Assembly: GCF_900177615.1 (NCBI RefSeq)
Contig: NZ_FXAP01000006.1
Coordinates: forward strand, 248,001-312,000
Direction: 5' to 3'
Source: Plantibacter flavus
Lineage (GTDB): Bacteria > Actinomycetota > Actinomycetes > Actinomycetales > Microbacteriaceae
Length of the DNA: 64,000 bases
A program made the translations under genes and the position numbers. Below, piece after piece: positions 16,758 to 25,675 of this stretch. Within the stretch, counting starts at the first letter, position 1; the number at the start of each line of letters is the position of its first letter. The notes under the pieces are model-generated. The model was not told where the DNA came from. It ran no database searches and was given only the letters and a program-made list of their open reading frames with translations.

Positions 16758-16835
16758 GAGGGCGCGGCTCATCCGTAGACTTGGGCGAGCCGCGCCCCGC
16801 CCGGGAGCGCGGTTCGCACTGCTGAACGGGGATCC

Positions 16836-18113
16836 GTGGACATCATCGGGTGGGTGAACGACATCGCCTCCGTGCTGCCCGACCCGGTGGTGTGGGTGTT
16901 CGGATTGCTGTTCGCGTTCGTCGAGTCGGGACTCGGACTCGGCTTCTTCGTGCCCGGCGAGACGATCGTGCTGCTCCTGTCCGCGACGCTCGACAGCCCG
17001 ACGGCGGCACTGGTGATGCTCCTCGTCGTGGCCGTCGGAGGTTCGCTCGGCGACCACGTCGGTTACCTCCTGGGCCGCCGGTTCGGTCCGCGCATGCGTT
17101 CCACGAAGGTGATCCGCCGCCTGGGCGTCGGTAACTGGGACCGCGCGGTCGAGGCGCTGGAGCGCCGAGGGGCGCTCGCGGTCTTCCTGACCCGCCTGGT
17201 ACCCGTGATCCGGACGCTCACCCCGGCTGCGGCCGGAGCCGCCCGTGTCCCGTACCGCGCGTTCCTCCCCGCGTCCCTCGGCGGTGCCCTCACCTGGTCG
17301 CTGGTGTACGTCGGCGTCGGCTTCCTCGTCCGATCATCGCTCGACGTCGTGCAGCGGTACCTCGGAGCAGGAGGCTGGATCCTGCTCGTGATCGTCGCAG
17401 TCGTGGTCGTGATCGTCGCCATCGTCCGGAGTCGTCGCGGGAAGGCCATCCCGGGTGACGAAGCGATGATCCCGGTGACCCTGCACGAGAAGACCCCGCT
17501 CGCGCGCCTGCGGACACAGCTGTTCTCCGACGACGACTGGAGGAACCTGCCGAACGCCATCACGGCCGGGCGCATCCTCCTGCTCCCGGTCTTCGCCGGC
17601 CTGGTGATCGCCGGGCTCTACTGGGCGGCGCTCTTCGTCGGAGCCGTCGTGTTCCTCAGCGATGTCGCCGACGGGCAGATCGCGCGTCGCATGGGCACGG
17701 TCTCCGCGCTCGGCACCTGGCTCGACGGGGTCGCCGATCGGCTGACGGTCGTCGTCGTCGCCGCGTCGTTCGCCATCGCCCAGATCATCCCCTGGCAGGT
17801 GTTCGTGCTCATGATCGTCCCCGACCTCCTGCTCGCCTTCATCGCCGTCGTCGCGTTCCGTGGGACGCCCGAGGTCCCGGTGAGCGTCGCGGGCAAGGTC
17901 CGGACCGTCCTCCTGTTCGTCGGCTTCTTCCTGCTCCTCGGCGGACTCGCCGTGGGCGGTGGGGATTCGACGTCGGGTCTCTACCGGCTGTTCGGCGGTG
18001 TCGGGTTCGTGGCCATCCTCCTGGGGCTCGTCGGTCACTACGTCGCAGCGATCCAATATGCGCGACGCATGGTCGTCACCTGGCAGCGCCAGGGTGCACG
18101 CACCGCCCGCTGA
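16836..18113 (+). CDS. DedA-family membrane protein fused to a CDP-alcohol phosphatidyltransferase
   Basis: The 425-residue protein joins two families. Residues 1-200 are DedA: FAFVESGLGLGFFVPGE, LGDHVGYLLGR and FLTRLVPVIRTLTPAAAG are the conserved blocks of these putative phospholipid flippases. Residues 240-425 form a CDP-alcohol phosphotransferase with the complete motif DG-x2-AR-x8-G-x3-D-x3-D (DGQIARRMG...GTWLDGVAD), which moves a phosphatidyl group from CDP-diacylglycerol to an alcohol. Linked in one chain, the parts could make and flip a phospholipid, which is inference. The start is GTG after GGGGA. No frameshift is seen at the junction. Confidence 0.88.
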   Translation: MDIIGWVNDIASVLPDPVVWVFGLLFAFVESGLGLGFFVPGETIVLLLSATLDSPTAALVMLLVVAVGGSLGDHVGYLLGRRFGPRMRSTKVIRRLGVGNWDRAVEALERRGALAVFLTRLVPVIRTLTPAAAGAARVPYRAFLPASLGGALTWSLVYVGVGFLVRSSLDVVQRYLGAGGWILLVIVAVVVVIVAIVRSRRGKAIPGDEAMIPVTLHEKTPLARLRTQLFSDDDWRNLPNAITAGRILLLPVFAGLVIAGLYWAALFVGAVVFLSDVADGQIARRMGTVSALGTWLDGVADRLTVVVVAASFAIAQIIPWQVFVLMIVPDLLLAFIAVVAFRGTPEVPVSVAGKVRTVLLFVGFFLLLGGLAVGGGDSTSGLYRLFGGVGFVAILLGLVGHYVAAIQYARRMVVTWQRQGARTAR

Positions 18114-18194
18114 CCACCGCCGTCGGCCGTCGTCGGAGACCACCACCGGATGGCGCACGGCCACAGTGCAGGCGCCGTCGTTTAGGCTCGGAGC

Positions 18195-18878
18195 ATGCCA
18201 GTCGACTATCCGGACCTCGTCATCTTCGACTGCGACGGCACGCTCGTCGACACGGAACGCATCTCCGTCCGGGTGAACCTGCAGCTGCTCAACGAGGTCG
18301 GCGGCGACTACACCGAGGCCGAGGTGCGGGAGCTCTTCGTGGGCGCCTCGCTCGAGACGTACGCGACGCTCGTCGAGCAGCGCCTCGGGAAGCCGCTCGA
18401 GGCCGACTGGATCCAGCGCTGGAGTGACATGTTCCGCGGCATCTGCGAGCGCGAACTCGAGGCGGTCGACGGGGTCGTCGACGCCCTCGACGGCATCGCT
18501 GCGACCGGGGTGCCGCTGTGCGTCGCCTCGAACGGGATGCTGCATGACGTCGTCCGCAACCTCGGGCAGGTGGGCATCCACGACCGCTTCGACGGGCGCA
18601 TCTTCAGCGCGACCGACGTCGCCGTCGGCAAGCCCGCACCCGACCTCTTCCTGCACGCCGCCGCCGACTTCGACACGGCCCCCGAGCGGTGCGCAGTCGT
18701 CGAGGACAGTGTCGTCGGCGTCCTGGCTGCGCGAGCGGCCGGCATGACGGTCTACGCCTACGCCGGTGGCATGACGCCCGCCGAGCGGCTCATCGGCGAC
18801 GGCACCCACGTCTTCGACGACATGCGTCTGCTGCCCGACCTCATCCGCGACACCTGGGCGACCTCCGCGGCACGCTAG
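18195..18878 (+). CDS. HAD-superfamily hydrolase (beta-phosphoglucomutase-like)
   Basis: The 227-residue protein has motif I FDCDGTLVDTE (nucleophile and acid-base Asp), a helical cap (about 20-90), motif II VASNG, motif III lysine in VGKPAPDLF, and motif IV VEDSVVGVLAARAAG. This is the subgroup with a helical cap, which includes phosphoglycolate-, sugar-phosphate phosphatases and beta-phosphoglucomutases; the substrate is not predictable. TAGGCT ends 6 bases before the ATG with only GGAGC in between, so the mRNA may be leaderless. Confidence 0.85.
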   Translation: MPVDYPDLVIFDCDGTLVDTERISVRVNLQLLNEVGGDYTEAEVRELFVGASLETYATLVEQRLGKPLEADWIQRWSDMFRGICERELEAVDGVVDALDGIAATGVPLCVASNGMLHDVVRNLGQVGIHDRFDGRIFSATDVAVGKPAPDLFLHAAADFDTAPERCAVVEDSVVGVLAARAAGMTVYAYAGGMTPAERLIGDGTHVFDDMRLLPDLIRDTWATSAAR

Positions 18879-18888
18879 CCGCGCTGCG

Positions 18889-19398
18889 CTAGCTGCGACT
18901 GCGGAGCTCGGGGAAGCCGTCCTCGTCGTCGGGGACGGCCTGCGTCGTGACCGTCGGCGCCGGTACCGTATCGGGCGACGTCGACGCGTCGTGCTCCTCG
19001 GCGCGACGTCGGGTGCGTTCGCCGCCGCGCTTGACAGCACGGTCGAACAGTTGTGGTCCGGTCGTCGCCAGGCGCCTCCAGGGGAGGGTACCCTCGATCT
19101 CGATCTGCAGGGAGAAGCTCAGCAGGGTGCGGATGACGACGATGATCGCGAGGACGAGTGCGTCGGTCAGTGAGGGTGTCGACGTGACCGTCTTCACGAG
19201 GTCGGCGGCCACGAGGATCTCCAGCCCGAGCAGGATGACCGAGCCGATCGTCTCCCGCAGCATCCGGAAGGCCCGTGCGCCGTCGCGCGTGCTCCACCAC
19301 AGGCGGGCCGAGAGGGTGACGGCGATCACGAAGCCCACGACCATCGCCCCGACGCCGGCGACCTCGAAGACGATGGTGACCAGCTCGAAGAAGTCCAT
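18889..19398 (-). CDS. DUF1622-family membrane protein
   Basis: The 169-residue protein has three hydrophobic segments (about 3-28, 45-66, 75-98) in the DUF1622 pattern: FEVAGVGAMVVGFVIA, LRETIGSVILLGLEILVAADL and a final AIIVVIRTLLSFSLQIEIEG. The cytoplasmic tail (100-169) is charged and probably disordered. Function is unknown. It converges on the HAD gene with a 10-base gap. The ATG at 19398 is preceded by GATGAT and GGAGGG immediately, so the start may be leaderless. It is divergent from the thiamine operon. Confidence 0.8.
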   Translation of the reverse strand: MDFFELVTIVFEVAGVGAMVVGFVIAVTLSARLWWSTRDGARAFRMLRETIGSVILLGLEILVAADLVKTVTSTPSLTDALVLAIIVVIRTLLSFSLQIEIEGTLPWRRLATTGPQLFDRAVKRGGERTRRRAEEHDASTSPDTVPAPTVTTQAVPDDEDGFPELRSRS

Positions 19399-19460
19399 CC
19401 CTCCATCATCCTCGCCCGCCCGCTGGACGGGAAGCCAGGCCGACCCGCTAGGGTGGTCGC

Positions 19461-19545
19461 GAGTGACACGGGGTGCCGATCCCACGACGATCGGCTGAGA
19501 ACACACCCGTCGAACCTGATCTCGTTAGTCCGAGCGAAGGGATGT
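19461..19545 (+). promoter_or_regulatory. TPP (THI-box) riboswitch
   Basis: The conserved blocks are all present and in order: CACGGGGTGCC, CGGCTGAGA, ACCCG, ACCTGATCTCGTTAGT and GCGAAGGGA. They match the thiamine pyrophosphate aptamer upstream of thiamine genes. The end of the aptamer (GAAGGGA) is also the Shine-Dalgarno sequence of thiM, so ligand binding should block ribosome access when TPP is plentiful. Confidence 0.95.
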
Positions 19546-19550
19546 CGCGA

Positions 19551-20402
19551 ATGAGCATTCGCACACCGCAGCAGTCTGCCCACCCGTCCACCGACGACTC
19601 GTCCGTCGGCGAGTTCGCGAGCGCCTCGGGGGACCTCCTCGACCGCCTGCGCGAGCGCACGCCGCTCGTCCAATCGATCACGAACGCCGTGGTGACCAAC
19701 TTCACCGCGAACGTCCTGCTGGCTGTCGGCGCCGCTCCGGCGATGACCGACATCCCCACCGAGGCGGGACCGTTCGCGCGCATCGCCTCCGGGGTGCTCC
19801 TCAACCTCGGGACGCCGCAGGCGGAACAGCGCGCGGCCATGGTCGAGGCCGCCACCGCCGCGAACGACGCCGGCACCCCGTGGGTGCTCGACCCCGTCGC
19901 CGTCGGCTTCCTGCCGGTGCGGACGGCGCTCGCCGCCGAACTCCTCGCCCTCCGGCCGACGATCGTCCGTGGCAACGCCAGCGAGATCATCGCGCTCGCC
20001 GGACTGGGCGCCGGCGGTCGCGGGGTCGACAGCACCGACTCGGTCGACAGCGCGATCGAGGCGGCCACCGCGATCGCCCGCACCTCGGGTGCCGTCGTCG
20101 CGATCTCCGGCCCGACGGACGTCATCACCGACGGTGAACGCATCGTCCGCTGCTCGAACGGACACGCCTGCCTCACCCGCGTGACGGGCGGTGGCTGTGC
20201 CCTCGGTGCCGTACTCGCCGCCTTCGCGTCACTCGACGACGACCGGCTGCTGACGACGGTCGCGGCGACCACCGCGTACACGGTCGCCGCGCAGCTTGCG
20301 GCTGCGGAGAGCCGCGGCCCCGGCTCCTTCGCTCCCGCCTTCCTCGACCACCTCCACCTCCTCGACGCCGACACCGTCCGCAGCCTGGCGGTGATCGTGT
20401 GA
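19551..20402 (+). CDS. thiM: Hydroxyethylthiazole kinase
   Basis: The 283-residue protein phosphorylates 4-methyl-5-(2-hydroxyethyl)thiazole in thiamine salvage. Family marks are [22 protein letters not shown] near the N-terminus, [16 protein letters not shown] and the anion hole/active-site TGGGCALGA. It is the first gene behind the TPP riboswitch. The ATG at 19551 was chosen because the aptamer-embedded GAAGGGA is nine bases before it; an in-frame ATG at 19542 abuts that site and is less suitable. It overlaps thiE by GTGA. Confidence 0.93.
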   Translation: MSIRTPQQSAHPSTDDSSVGEFASASGDLLDRLRERTPLVQSITNAVVTNFTANVLLAVGAAPAMTDIPTEAGPFARIASGVLLNLGTPQAEQRAAMVEAATAANDAGTPWVLDPVAVGFLPVRTALAAELLALRPTIVRGNASEIIALAGLGAGGRGVDSTDSVDSAIEAATAIARTSGAVVAISGPTDVITDGERIVRCSNGHACLTRVTGGGCALGAVLAAFASLDDDRLLTTVAATTAYTVAAQLAAAESRGPGSFAPAFLDHLHLLDADTVRSLAVIV

Positions 20403-21109
20403 GCGCCTCGACCACCGCGGACCGGGTCCTCGCGGCCCGTTCGCACGCCGAGCTCGTGCGCCGCGGCATCGCAACCTACCTCGTCACGGACGCCTCGGCC
20501 AGCGGTGATCGCGGTGTCCTCGACGTCGTGCGCCGGGCCGTCGACGGCGGGGTGACCGCGGTCCAGCTGCGGGAGAAGACCGCGTCGGCGCGGGAGCTGT
20601 TCGATCTGACCGTGCGGGCGGCGGAGGTCGTCGCCGGGCGGGCGCTGCTCCTCGTCGACGACCGGGTCGACGTGTTCCTCGCGGCCCGTTCCGCCGGTGC
20701 CGTCGTCCACGGCGTCCACGTGGGTCAGAGCGATCTCCCGGTCGACGCCGTGCGCCGCATCGTGGGGCAGGCCGCCGTCGTGGGGCTGACGGCGAACACC
20801 CCGGCGCACCTCGACGCCGTCGCGGCCCTGCCACCCGGGACGGTCGACTACCTGGGCGTCGGCGTCATCCGCCCGACGACGACCAAGCCGGACCACCCGG
20901 AGCCGCTGGGCATGGAGGGGTACGCCGCGATCGCCGCCGCGACCCCGCTCCCGTGCGTCGCGATCGGCGGTGTCTCGCTGGAGGACACCGCCGAGCTCCG
21001 CGCCTCGGGCGCCGCTGGTCTCGCCGTCGTCTCCGCCATCTGCGCCGCCGACGATCCGGCGGCCGCAGCACGGGCGTTCCGCGCGGCCTGGACCGAGGTC
21101 TCGGCATGA
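20399..21109 (+). CDS. thiE: Thiamine phosphate synthase
   Basis: The 236-residue TIM barrel couples HMP pyrophosphate with thiazole phosphate. Visible blocks are [15 protein letters not shown] (pyrophosphate and substrate binding), [36 protein letters not shown] and AIGGVSLED. Some 20 extra residues precede the barrel. It starts with GTG overlapping the thiM stop and ends overlapping the next gene as ATGA, so the operon is translated as a coupled unit under the riboswitch. Confidence 0.93.
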   Translation: MSASTTADRVLAARSHAELVRRGIATYLVTDASASGDRGVLDVVRRAVDGGVTAVQLREKTASARELFDLTVRAAEVVAGRALLLVDDRVDVFLAARSAGAVVHGVHVGQSDLPVDAVRRIVGQAAVVGLTANTPAHLDAVAALPPGTVDYLGVGVIRPTTTKPDHPEPLGMEGYAAIAAATPLPCVAIGGVSLEDTAELRASGAAGLAVVSAICAADDPAAAARAFRAAWTEVSA

Positions 21110-22674
21110 CCGCGGTGGAACAGACGACGACTCCGGCGGCGTCGACCTCGAACCGGGTGCACGATCGACGACCCGTCACGGTCCGGGACACACCGCGAGT
21201 GCTGAGCATCGCCGGCACCGACCCGACCGGTGGGGCCGGGATCCAGGCCGACCTCAAGAGCATCGCCGCGAACGGCGGATACGGCATGGCGGTCGTCACC
21301 GCGCTCGTCGCGCAGAACACCCGGGGCGTCCGGTCCGTGCACACCCCGCCCGTCGGGTTCCTCCGCGAGCAGTTGCACGCGGTCGCGGACGACGTCGTGA
21401 TCGACGCGGTCAAGATCGGGATGCTGGGCGACGTCGCGATCATCGACGCCGTGTCGACCTGGCTGCAGGAGACGGTGACCGGACCCGTCGTCCTCGACCC
21501 GGTGATGGTGGCGACGAGCGGCGACCGCCTCCTCCGCCGCGACGCCGAGGCGGCCATGCGCGCGCTCCTGCCGCACGTCGACCTCGTGACCCCGAACCTG
21601 CCGGAGCTCGCGGTCCTCGCGGACGAGCCGGTGGCGACGAGCTGGGCCGACGCACTGGCCCAGGCGGAACGGGTCTCGGCGCAGGCGGGCGTGATCGTGC
21701 TCGTGAAGGGCGGGCACCTGACGGGGACGACCGCGTGCCCGGATGCGCTCGTCGACGCCACCGGAGGCCTGGGTGGCGACCGATCACTCATCGAGTTCGA
21801 CGGTCTTCGAGTCGACACACGGAACACCCATGGGACCGGATGCTCCCTGTCGAGCGCGATGGCCACCCTCGTCGCCCGGTCGGGGTCCTGGACCGAGGCG
21901 CTCGGCGACGCGAAGACGTGGCTCACGTCGAGCCTCCGGCATGCGGACGCCCTCGAGGTCGGTTCGGGCAACGGACCGATCAACCACTTCGCCGAGCTGT
22001 GGGTGTCGTCCGGGATGACCTCGGGCCGGCAGGACGGTGCCGGCATCCTCTCGGGTTGGTGGGAGGACATCGCCGAGGTGCGGACGCGGATCGACCGCCT
22101 GCCGTTCGTGACGACGCTCGCGGACGGCACCCTCGATCCGGCCCGGTTCGCCTGGTATCTGCAGCAGGATGCGATCTACCTGCGGGCCTACTCGCGGGTC
22201 CTCGCGAGAGCGAGTGCCTTGGCGCCGACGGCCGAGGAACAGGTGTTCTGGGCGACCGGCGCGGCGGGCTCCATCGAGGCCGAGATGGAGCTGCACCGCA
22301 CCTGGCTCAGGACGTATGCCGTCAGCGGTATGGAGGTAGAACCGTCGGCGACGACCACGGCGTACCTCGACCACCTGCACGCGGCGACGGTCGACGGCGA
22401 CTACGGGCGGGTGGTCGCCGCCGTGTTGCCCTGCTACTGGATCTACCAGGATCTCGGTGAGCGACTGGTCGGCGCATCGCACGCGGAGCACCCCTTCGCC
22501 GCGTGGCTCGACACCTACGCCGACCCCGCCTTCGCGACGGCGAACGCCCGGGCGATCGAGATCGTCGCCGGGGCGGTGGCTCGTGCGAACGAGACCGGCC
22601 GCGACACGATGCGTCGGGCGTTCCTGGCCTCGGCCGCGCACGAGGAGGCGTTCTTCGCCGAGCCGATACGATGA
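21106..22674 (+). CDS. thiD: ThiD-TenA fusion: HMP/HMP-phosphate kinase plus aminopyrimidine aminohydrolase
   Basis: The 522-residue protein has a ThiD domain (about 31-290; SIAGTDPTGGAGIQADLKS, KIGMLGD, DPVMVATSG, NTHGTGCSLSSA) that phosphorylates HMP twice. A TenA domain follows (about 310-520) with the catalytic Cys443 in VLPCYWIYQDLG and a late Glu in HEEAFF. TenA frees HMP from degraded thiamine precursors. The fusion lets salvage and phosphorylation of HMP happen in one chain. With ThiM and ThiE the operon covers salvage to thiamine phosphate; the de novo genes thiC and thiG are not in the window. Confidence 0.92.
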   Translation: MTAVEQTTTPAASTSNRVHDRRPVTVRDTPRVLSIAGTDPTGGAGIQADLKSIAANGGYGMAVVTALVAQNTRGVRSVHTPPVGFLREQLHAVADDVVIDAVKIGMLGDVAIIDAVSTWLQETVTGPVVLDPVMVATSGDRLLRRDAEAAMRALLPHVDLVTPNLPELAVLADEPVATSWADALAQAERVSAQAGVIVLVKGGHLTGTTACPDALVDATGGLGGDRSLIEFDGLRVDTRNTHGTGCSLSSAMATLVARSGSWTEALGDAKTWLTSSLRHADALEVGSGNGPINHFAELWVSSGMTSGRQDGAGILSGWWEDIAEVRTRIDRLPFVTTLADGTLDPARFAWYLQQDAIYLRAYSRVLARASALAPTAEEQVFWATGAAGSIEAEMELHRTWLRTYAVSGMEVEPSATTTAYLDHLHAATVDGDYGRVVAAVLPCYWIYQDLGERLVGASHAEHPFAAWLDTYADPAFATANARAIEIVAGAVARANETGRDTMRRAFLASAAHEEAFFAEPIR

Positions 22675-22721
22675 AGGCCGGATCCGCCGCCGCGGTCCCG
22701 GACCACGATGAGAGGCCCCTG

Positions 22722-23018
22722 ATGCTGACCAGCAACGAGTACTTCGACGGCAACGTGAAGTCGATCGGCTTCACCACGAACGAGCCCGGTGCGGAGTCGG
22801 CCAGCGTCGGAGTGATGGAGCCGGGGGAGTACACCTTCACGACGGGCAAGGCCGAGGAGATGTCCGTGATCTCCGGCAAGCTCCGTGTGCTGCTGCCGAA
22901 CACGAGTGCCTGGCAGGACTTCGGGCCCGACGCGCAGTTCAGTGTCCCGGGGAGCAGCAGCTTCCAGGTCGAGGTCGAGGTCACCACCGCGTACCTCTGC
23001 CGGTACCTCAACATCTGA
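22722..23018 (+). CDS. ppnP: Pyrimidine/purine nucleoside phosphorylase
   Basis: The 98-residue protein is a small cupin of the former DUF1255 family. It shows NEYFDGNVKSIGF at the N-terminus, VMEPGEYTFTTGKAEEMSVISG in the middle, and the FxVPxxSSFQVEVEVTTAYLCRYL end. Characterised members split many ribonucleosides with phosphate into base and ribose 1-phosphate. It starts 47 bases after the thiamine operon, with GAGAGG upstream, and may be the last gene of that transcript or a separate unit. Confidence 0.88.
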   Translation: MLTSNEYFDGNVKSIGFTTNEPGAESASVGVMEPGEYTFTTGKAEEMSVISGKLRVLLPNTSAWQDFGPDAQFSVPGSSSFQVEVEVTTAYLCRYLNI

Positions 23019-23025
23019 GCGCCCT

Positions 23026-23183
23026 TCGACAGGCTCAGGGACCGGTTGGGGTGCGCCCTTCGACGGGCTCAGGGGCCGGTGGGGTGCGCCCTTCGACGGG
23101 CTCAGGGGCCGGTGGGGTGCGCCCTTCGACGGGCTCAGGGGCCGGTGGGGTGCGCCCTTCGACAGGCTCAGGGACCGGTAGGA
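23026..23183. repeat. Five tandem 33-bp REP-like units
   Basis: A 33-base unit (GCGCCCTTCGACGGGCTCAG then GGGCCGGTGGGGT) is repeated almost perfectly. The two outer copies keep the common core CAGGCTCAGGGACC, and the three inner copies share the variant GGGCTCAGGGGCC. It fills the convergent gap between ppnP and the lipoprotein gene. Confidence 0.88.
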
Positions 23184-23194
23184 GCGTCCCCGGC

Positions 23195-23596
23195 TCAGGA
23201 CCGGTCGACGACCTCGAGCGTGAGGACGACGGTCGAATCGTCGGAGCTGTTCGTCAGCGTCACCGTCGTGCTGCCGACCTCGAGCGGCTGCAGACCGGGG
23301 TTGAACGACGCGCCGCCGCGGGAGCCGCCCGGCACGTACTCCGCGATCGACGGATCCTCAACCTTCGCGGACCAGACGGTCGGATCGACGGCGACGAGGT
23401 CCACGACGTTGTCGAGGCCGACGGTGATGGTGCGGCCGTCCTGATCGACGAGCTGCACGATGACGGGTGCGATCACGCCGGCCTCGCTCGCGGAGCTCTG
23501 ACCGGAGGGCGAGTCCGCGCCACCGGTGCAGGCACTCGTACCGAGCACGGCGCCGACGATCGCGATCACGGTCAGCCCACGGGTCGCACAGCGCAT
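23195..23596 (-). CDS. Small secreted lipoprotein
   Basis: The 133-residue protein has a lipoprotein signal peptide (TRGLTVIAIVGAVLGTSAC) with a good lipobox, so it should be lipid-anchored on the outer membrane face of the cell membrane. The mature part starts with a Ser/Gly-rich linker and contains one beta-rich domain (about 45-133; repeated Val/Thr strands, LEVGSTTVTLTNSSDDSTVVLTLEVV at the end) like small Ig-type or protease-inhibitor folds. The function is unknown. AGAGGA precedes the ATG at 23596 by 6 bases; an in-frame start nine codons earlier is less good. Confidence 0.75.
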   Translation of the reverse strand: MRCATRGLTVIAIVGAVLGTSACTGGADSPSGQSSASEAGVIAPVIVQLVDQDGRTITVGLDNVVDLVAVDPTVWSAKVEDPSIAEYVPGGSRGGASFNPGLQPLEVGSTTVTLTNSSDDSTVVLTLEVVDRS

Positions 23597-23647
23597 GGCG
23601 GTCCTCTCTCGACGTGACCTCACCCTACCGCCGGGCGACGGTTGACC

Positions 23648-24352
23648 TCAGGACCGCAGGGCCAGCGCGTCGGCGGCGTCGCTGAGCCGACCGTCCTCCA
23701 TGACGAGCACCTGGTCCATGCGGTCGAGGTGGCTCCGATCGTGGGTGACCAGCAGCGTCGCGGCGCCCGAGGTCGCGGTGAGTTCGAGGATGAGCTCGAT
23801 GATCGCGGACCCGCGTTCGTGGTCGAGGGCACTGGTCGGCTCATCCACGACGAGAGCGTCGGGCTCGTTCATGAGGGCGCGAGCGATGTTGACCCGCTGC
23901 CGCTGACCGCCGGAGAGCTGGTGGGGCCGCTTGCCCGCCTGGTCGGCGAGCCCGACGGCGGCAAGCAGCATCGCGGCCCGCTCGCGGGTGCGGGTCCGGT
24001 CGGCCCGCGACGAGCGGCCGCCGAGCGTCCCGAGGACGCACAGCTGCTCGAGGGCAGTGAGCGACGGCAGCAGGTTGGCCTGCTGGAACACGATGCCGAG
24101 CCTCGTGCGGCGGAAGTCGGTGGCCGCACGGCGGTCGAGGGAGGTGACGTCGACCCCGGCCACCTCCACGAGGCCGCTGTCGGGCCGGATGAGTCCGGCC
24201 GCGACGGCGAGCACGCTCGACTTCCCGGAGCCCGAGGGCCCGGTGAGTGCGGTGACGGTCCCTGCCGGGACGGTGAGGGTCGCGTGGTCGACGGCGGTGA
24301 CGCGGTGGTCGCCGTCGGGGAAGGTGAGGGTGACGTCGGTGAGCGAGATCAT
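23648..24352 (-). CDS. ABC transporter ATP-binding protein (MacB/LolD type)
   Basis: The 234-residue ATPase has Walker A GPSGSGKS (38-45), Q-loop VFQQANLLPS, signature LSGGQ (146-150), Walker B VVDEP (168-172) and the switch His in VTHD. Sequence type matches ATPases paired with FtsX-like permeases that act mechanically or export peptides and lipoproteins. The permease gene lies 61 bases upstream in the same direction. A two-component system is transcribed divergently and may sense the same stress, as in bacitracin-type detoxification modules; that is inference. Confidence 0.92.
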   Translation of the reverse strand: MISLTDVTLTFPDGDHRVTAVDHATLTVPAGTVTALTGPSGSGKSSVLAVAAGLIRPDSGLVEVAGVDVTSLDRRAATDFRRTRLGIVFQQANLLPSLTALEQLCVLGTLGGRSSRADRTRTRERAAMLLAAVGLADQAGKRPHQLSGGQRQRVNIARALMNEPDALVVDEPTSALDHERGSAIIELILELTATSGAATLLVTHDRSHLDRMDQVLVMEDGRLSDAADALALRS

Positions 24353-24413
24353 GCGGAGACTCCGGTGGTGACGAGGGTGGGTGCGAGGTAGGAGGCAGGG
24401 AGGTCGGGCGCGT

Positions 24414-25499
24414 TCAGCGGTTGCCCCCGAGCGCGGTCAACGGATCGGCCGAGAGGATGGATCGCAGGGCGAACGCCGCGCCGATCAGGCCGAGGGCGAT
24501 CATGATCACCCCGGGCACGAGCGTCGTCAGAGGGCTGAGCACGAACGGCAGCGCCGTGCCCGCCGCGGAACCGAGTGCGGCGGTGATGCCGATGCCGAGC
24601 CCGACGCCGAGGACGAGGAGGACGAGCGCCTGGCCGAGCGCATCCAGCGAGAGCCGACGGGTCGTCGCGCCCAGCGCTTTGAGGATCGCGACGTCGCCCG
24701 CGCGTTGCATGGTCCACACCGTGAAGAACGCCCCGATGACGAGCGCGGAGATCCCGAACAGCATGGCGACCATGAGGAGGAGCGATCCGATCTCAGAGCG
24801 GAACGAGCCGATCGCGAGCAGGGAGGACAGGACGTCCTTCGACACCGTGCCGGTGGCCTGCTCCGCTCCCGTCACCGCAGCGGCGCTCGGGTTCCCGGTG
24901 ATGGCGAGCGCGGTCGCTCCGTCGCCGGGGGATCCTTGCGCGGCCTGCAGCGACCGCCACTCCGACAAGCTCGTCCAGACGACCGGCGTGTGGCTGTACC
25001 ACTGGTCGTCGACGACCGAACCGACCCGGAGTTCGCTGCCACCGATCGAGACGGTGTCGCCTCGGGAGACGTGGAGGGCCTCCGCGGCGGTCCGACTCAG
25101 GCGGGCGGTCCCGTCGGCGGGCACGTCGGCGGCGTGACCCGCGACGGCGTCACCGCTGATCCCGAACAGTGCCACGGAGGTGCGCGCATCGTCCGTGGTC
25201 ATCCGCGTCTGGCTGATACCGAGCTCCTGGACGCCGTCCACCCCGGGGACCGCAGCCCACGTCGTGGCCGCGTCCGCGTCGATCGCGGAGTCCGCGAACG
25301 TCGCCTGCTCGCCGTCGGACGGGGCCGCGAGGACGATGCTCGACGCACCCAGCCCGGTGATCGCCGAGATGTTCTGGTTCGCCAGGCCTGCAGTGAGGCC
25401 GCTGAGGAATCCGACGAGCAGGGTGATGAGGGCGACGACCGCCCCGATCAGCACGAAGCGACCGGTGGCGAAGCGCATGTCGCGCCAGGCGACGAACAT
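24414..25499 (-). CDS. FtsX-like ABC transporter permease
   Basis: The 361-residue protein has one N-terminal membrane helix (about 17-37), a large extracytoplasmic MacB-PCD-like domain (about 40-235), and three C-terminal helices (about 240-270, 290-315, 325-350). The FtsX coupling sequence AILKALGATTRRL precedes the last helices. This is the MacB/LolC topology. It forms a transporter with the ATPase downstream. The ribosome binding site AAGGAG lies just before the ATG. Confidence 0.9.
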   Translation of the reverse strand: MFVAWRDMRFATGRFVLIGAVVALITLLVGFLSGLTAGLANQNISAITGLGASSIVLAAPSDGEQATFADSAIDADAATTWAAVPGVDGVQELGISQTRMTTDDARTSVALFGISGDAVAGHAADVPADGTARLSRTAAEALHVSRGDTVSIGGSELRVGSVVDDQWYSHTPVVWTSLSEWRSLQAAQGSPGDGATALAITGNPSAAAVTGAEQATGTVSKDVLSSLLAIGSFRSEIGSLLLMVAMLFGISALVIGAFFTVWTMQRAGDVAILKALGATTRRLSLDALGQALVLLVLGVGLGIGITAALGSAAGTALPFVLSPLTTLVPGVIMIALGLIGAAFALRSILSADPLTALGGNR

Positions 25500-25675
25500 G
25501 GGGACTCCTTGTCAGCCGCCCGACGGCGTCTCCGTGGTGCGGCAGGATTCCAGCCTCGTCGCGTCGCCGACTCCGGACATCGTCGGACGGGACGGTCCTC
25601 CGGCGCGTTCGGGTGGAGGCGACGTTCCACCTTTCTGATGATTCGCGATGACGATCCGCGCCGTACGCTGGGCGG

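Noticed and set aside
17334-19040. A 568-residue minus-strand ORF
   Set aside because: It is antisense to the DedA fusion and HAD genes, both with intact family motifs, and its own translation has no recognisable domain.
23051-23617. ORFs made of 11-residue periodic peptides at 23.0 kb and similar frames at 29.1-30.3 kb
   Set aside because: They are open only because the tandem repeats have lengths divisible by three. They have no ribosome binding site, no conserved protein features, and run over real genes on the other strand.
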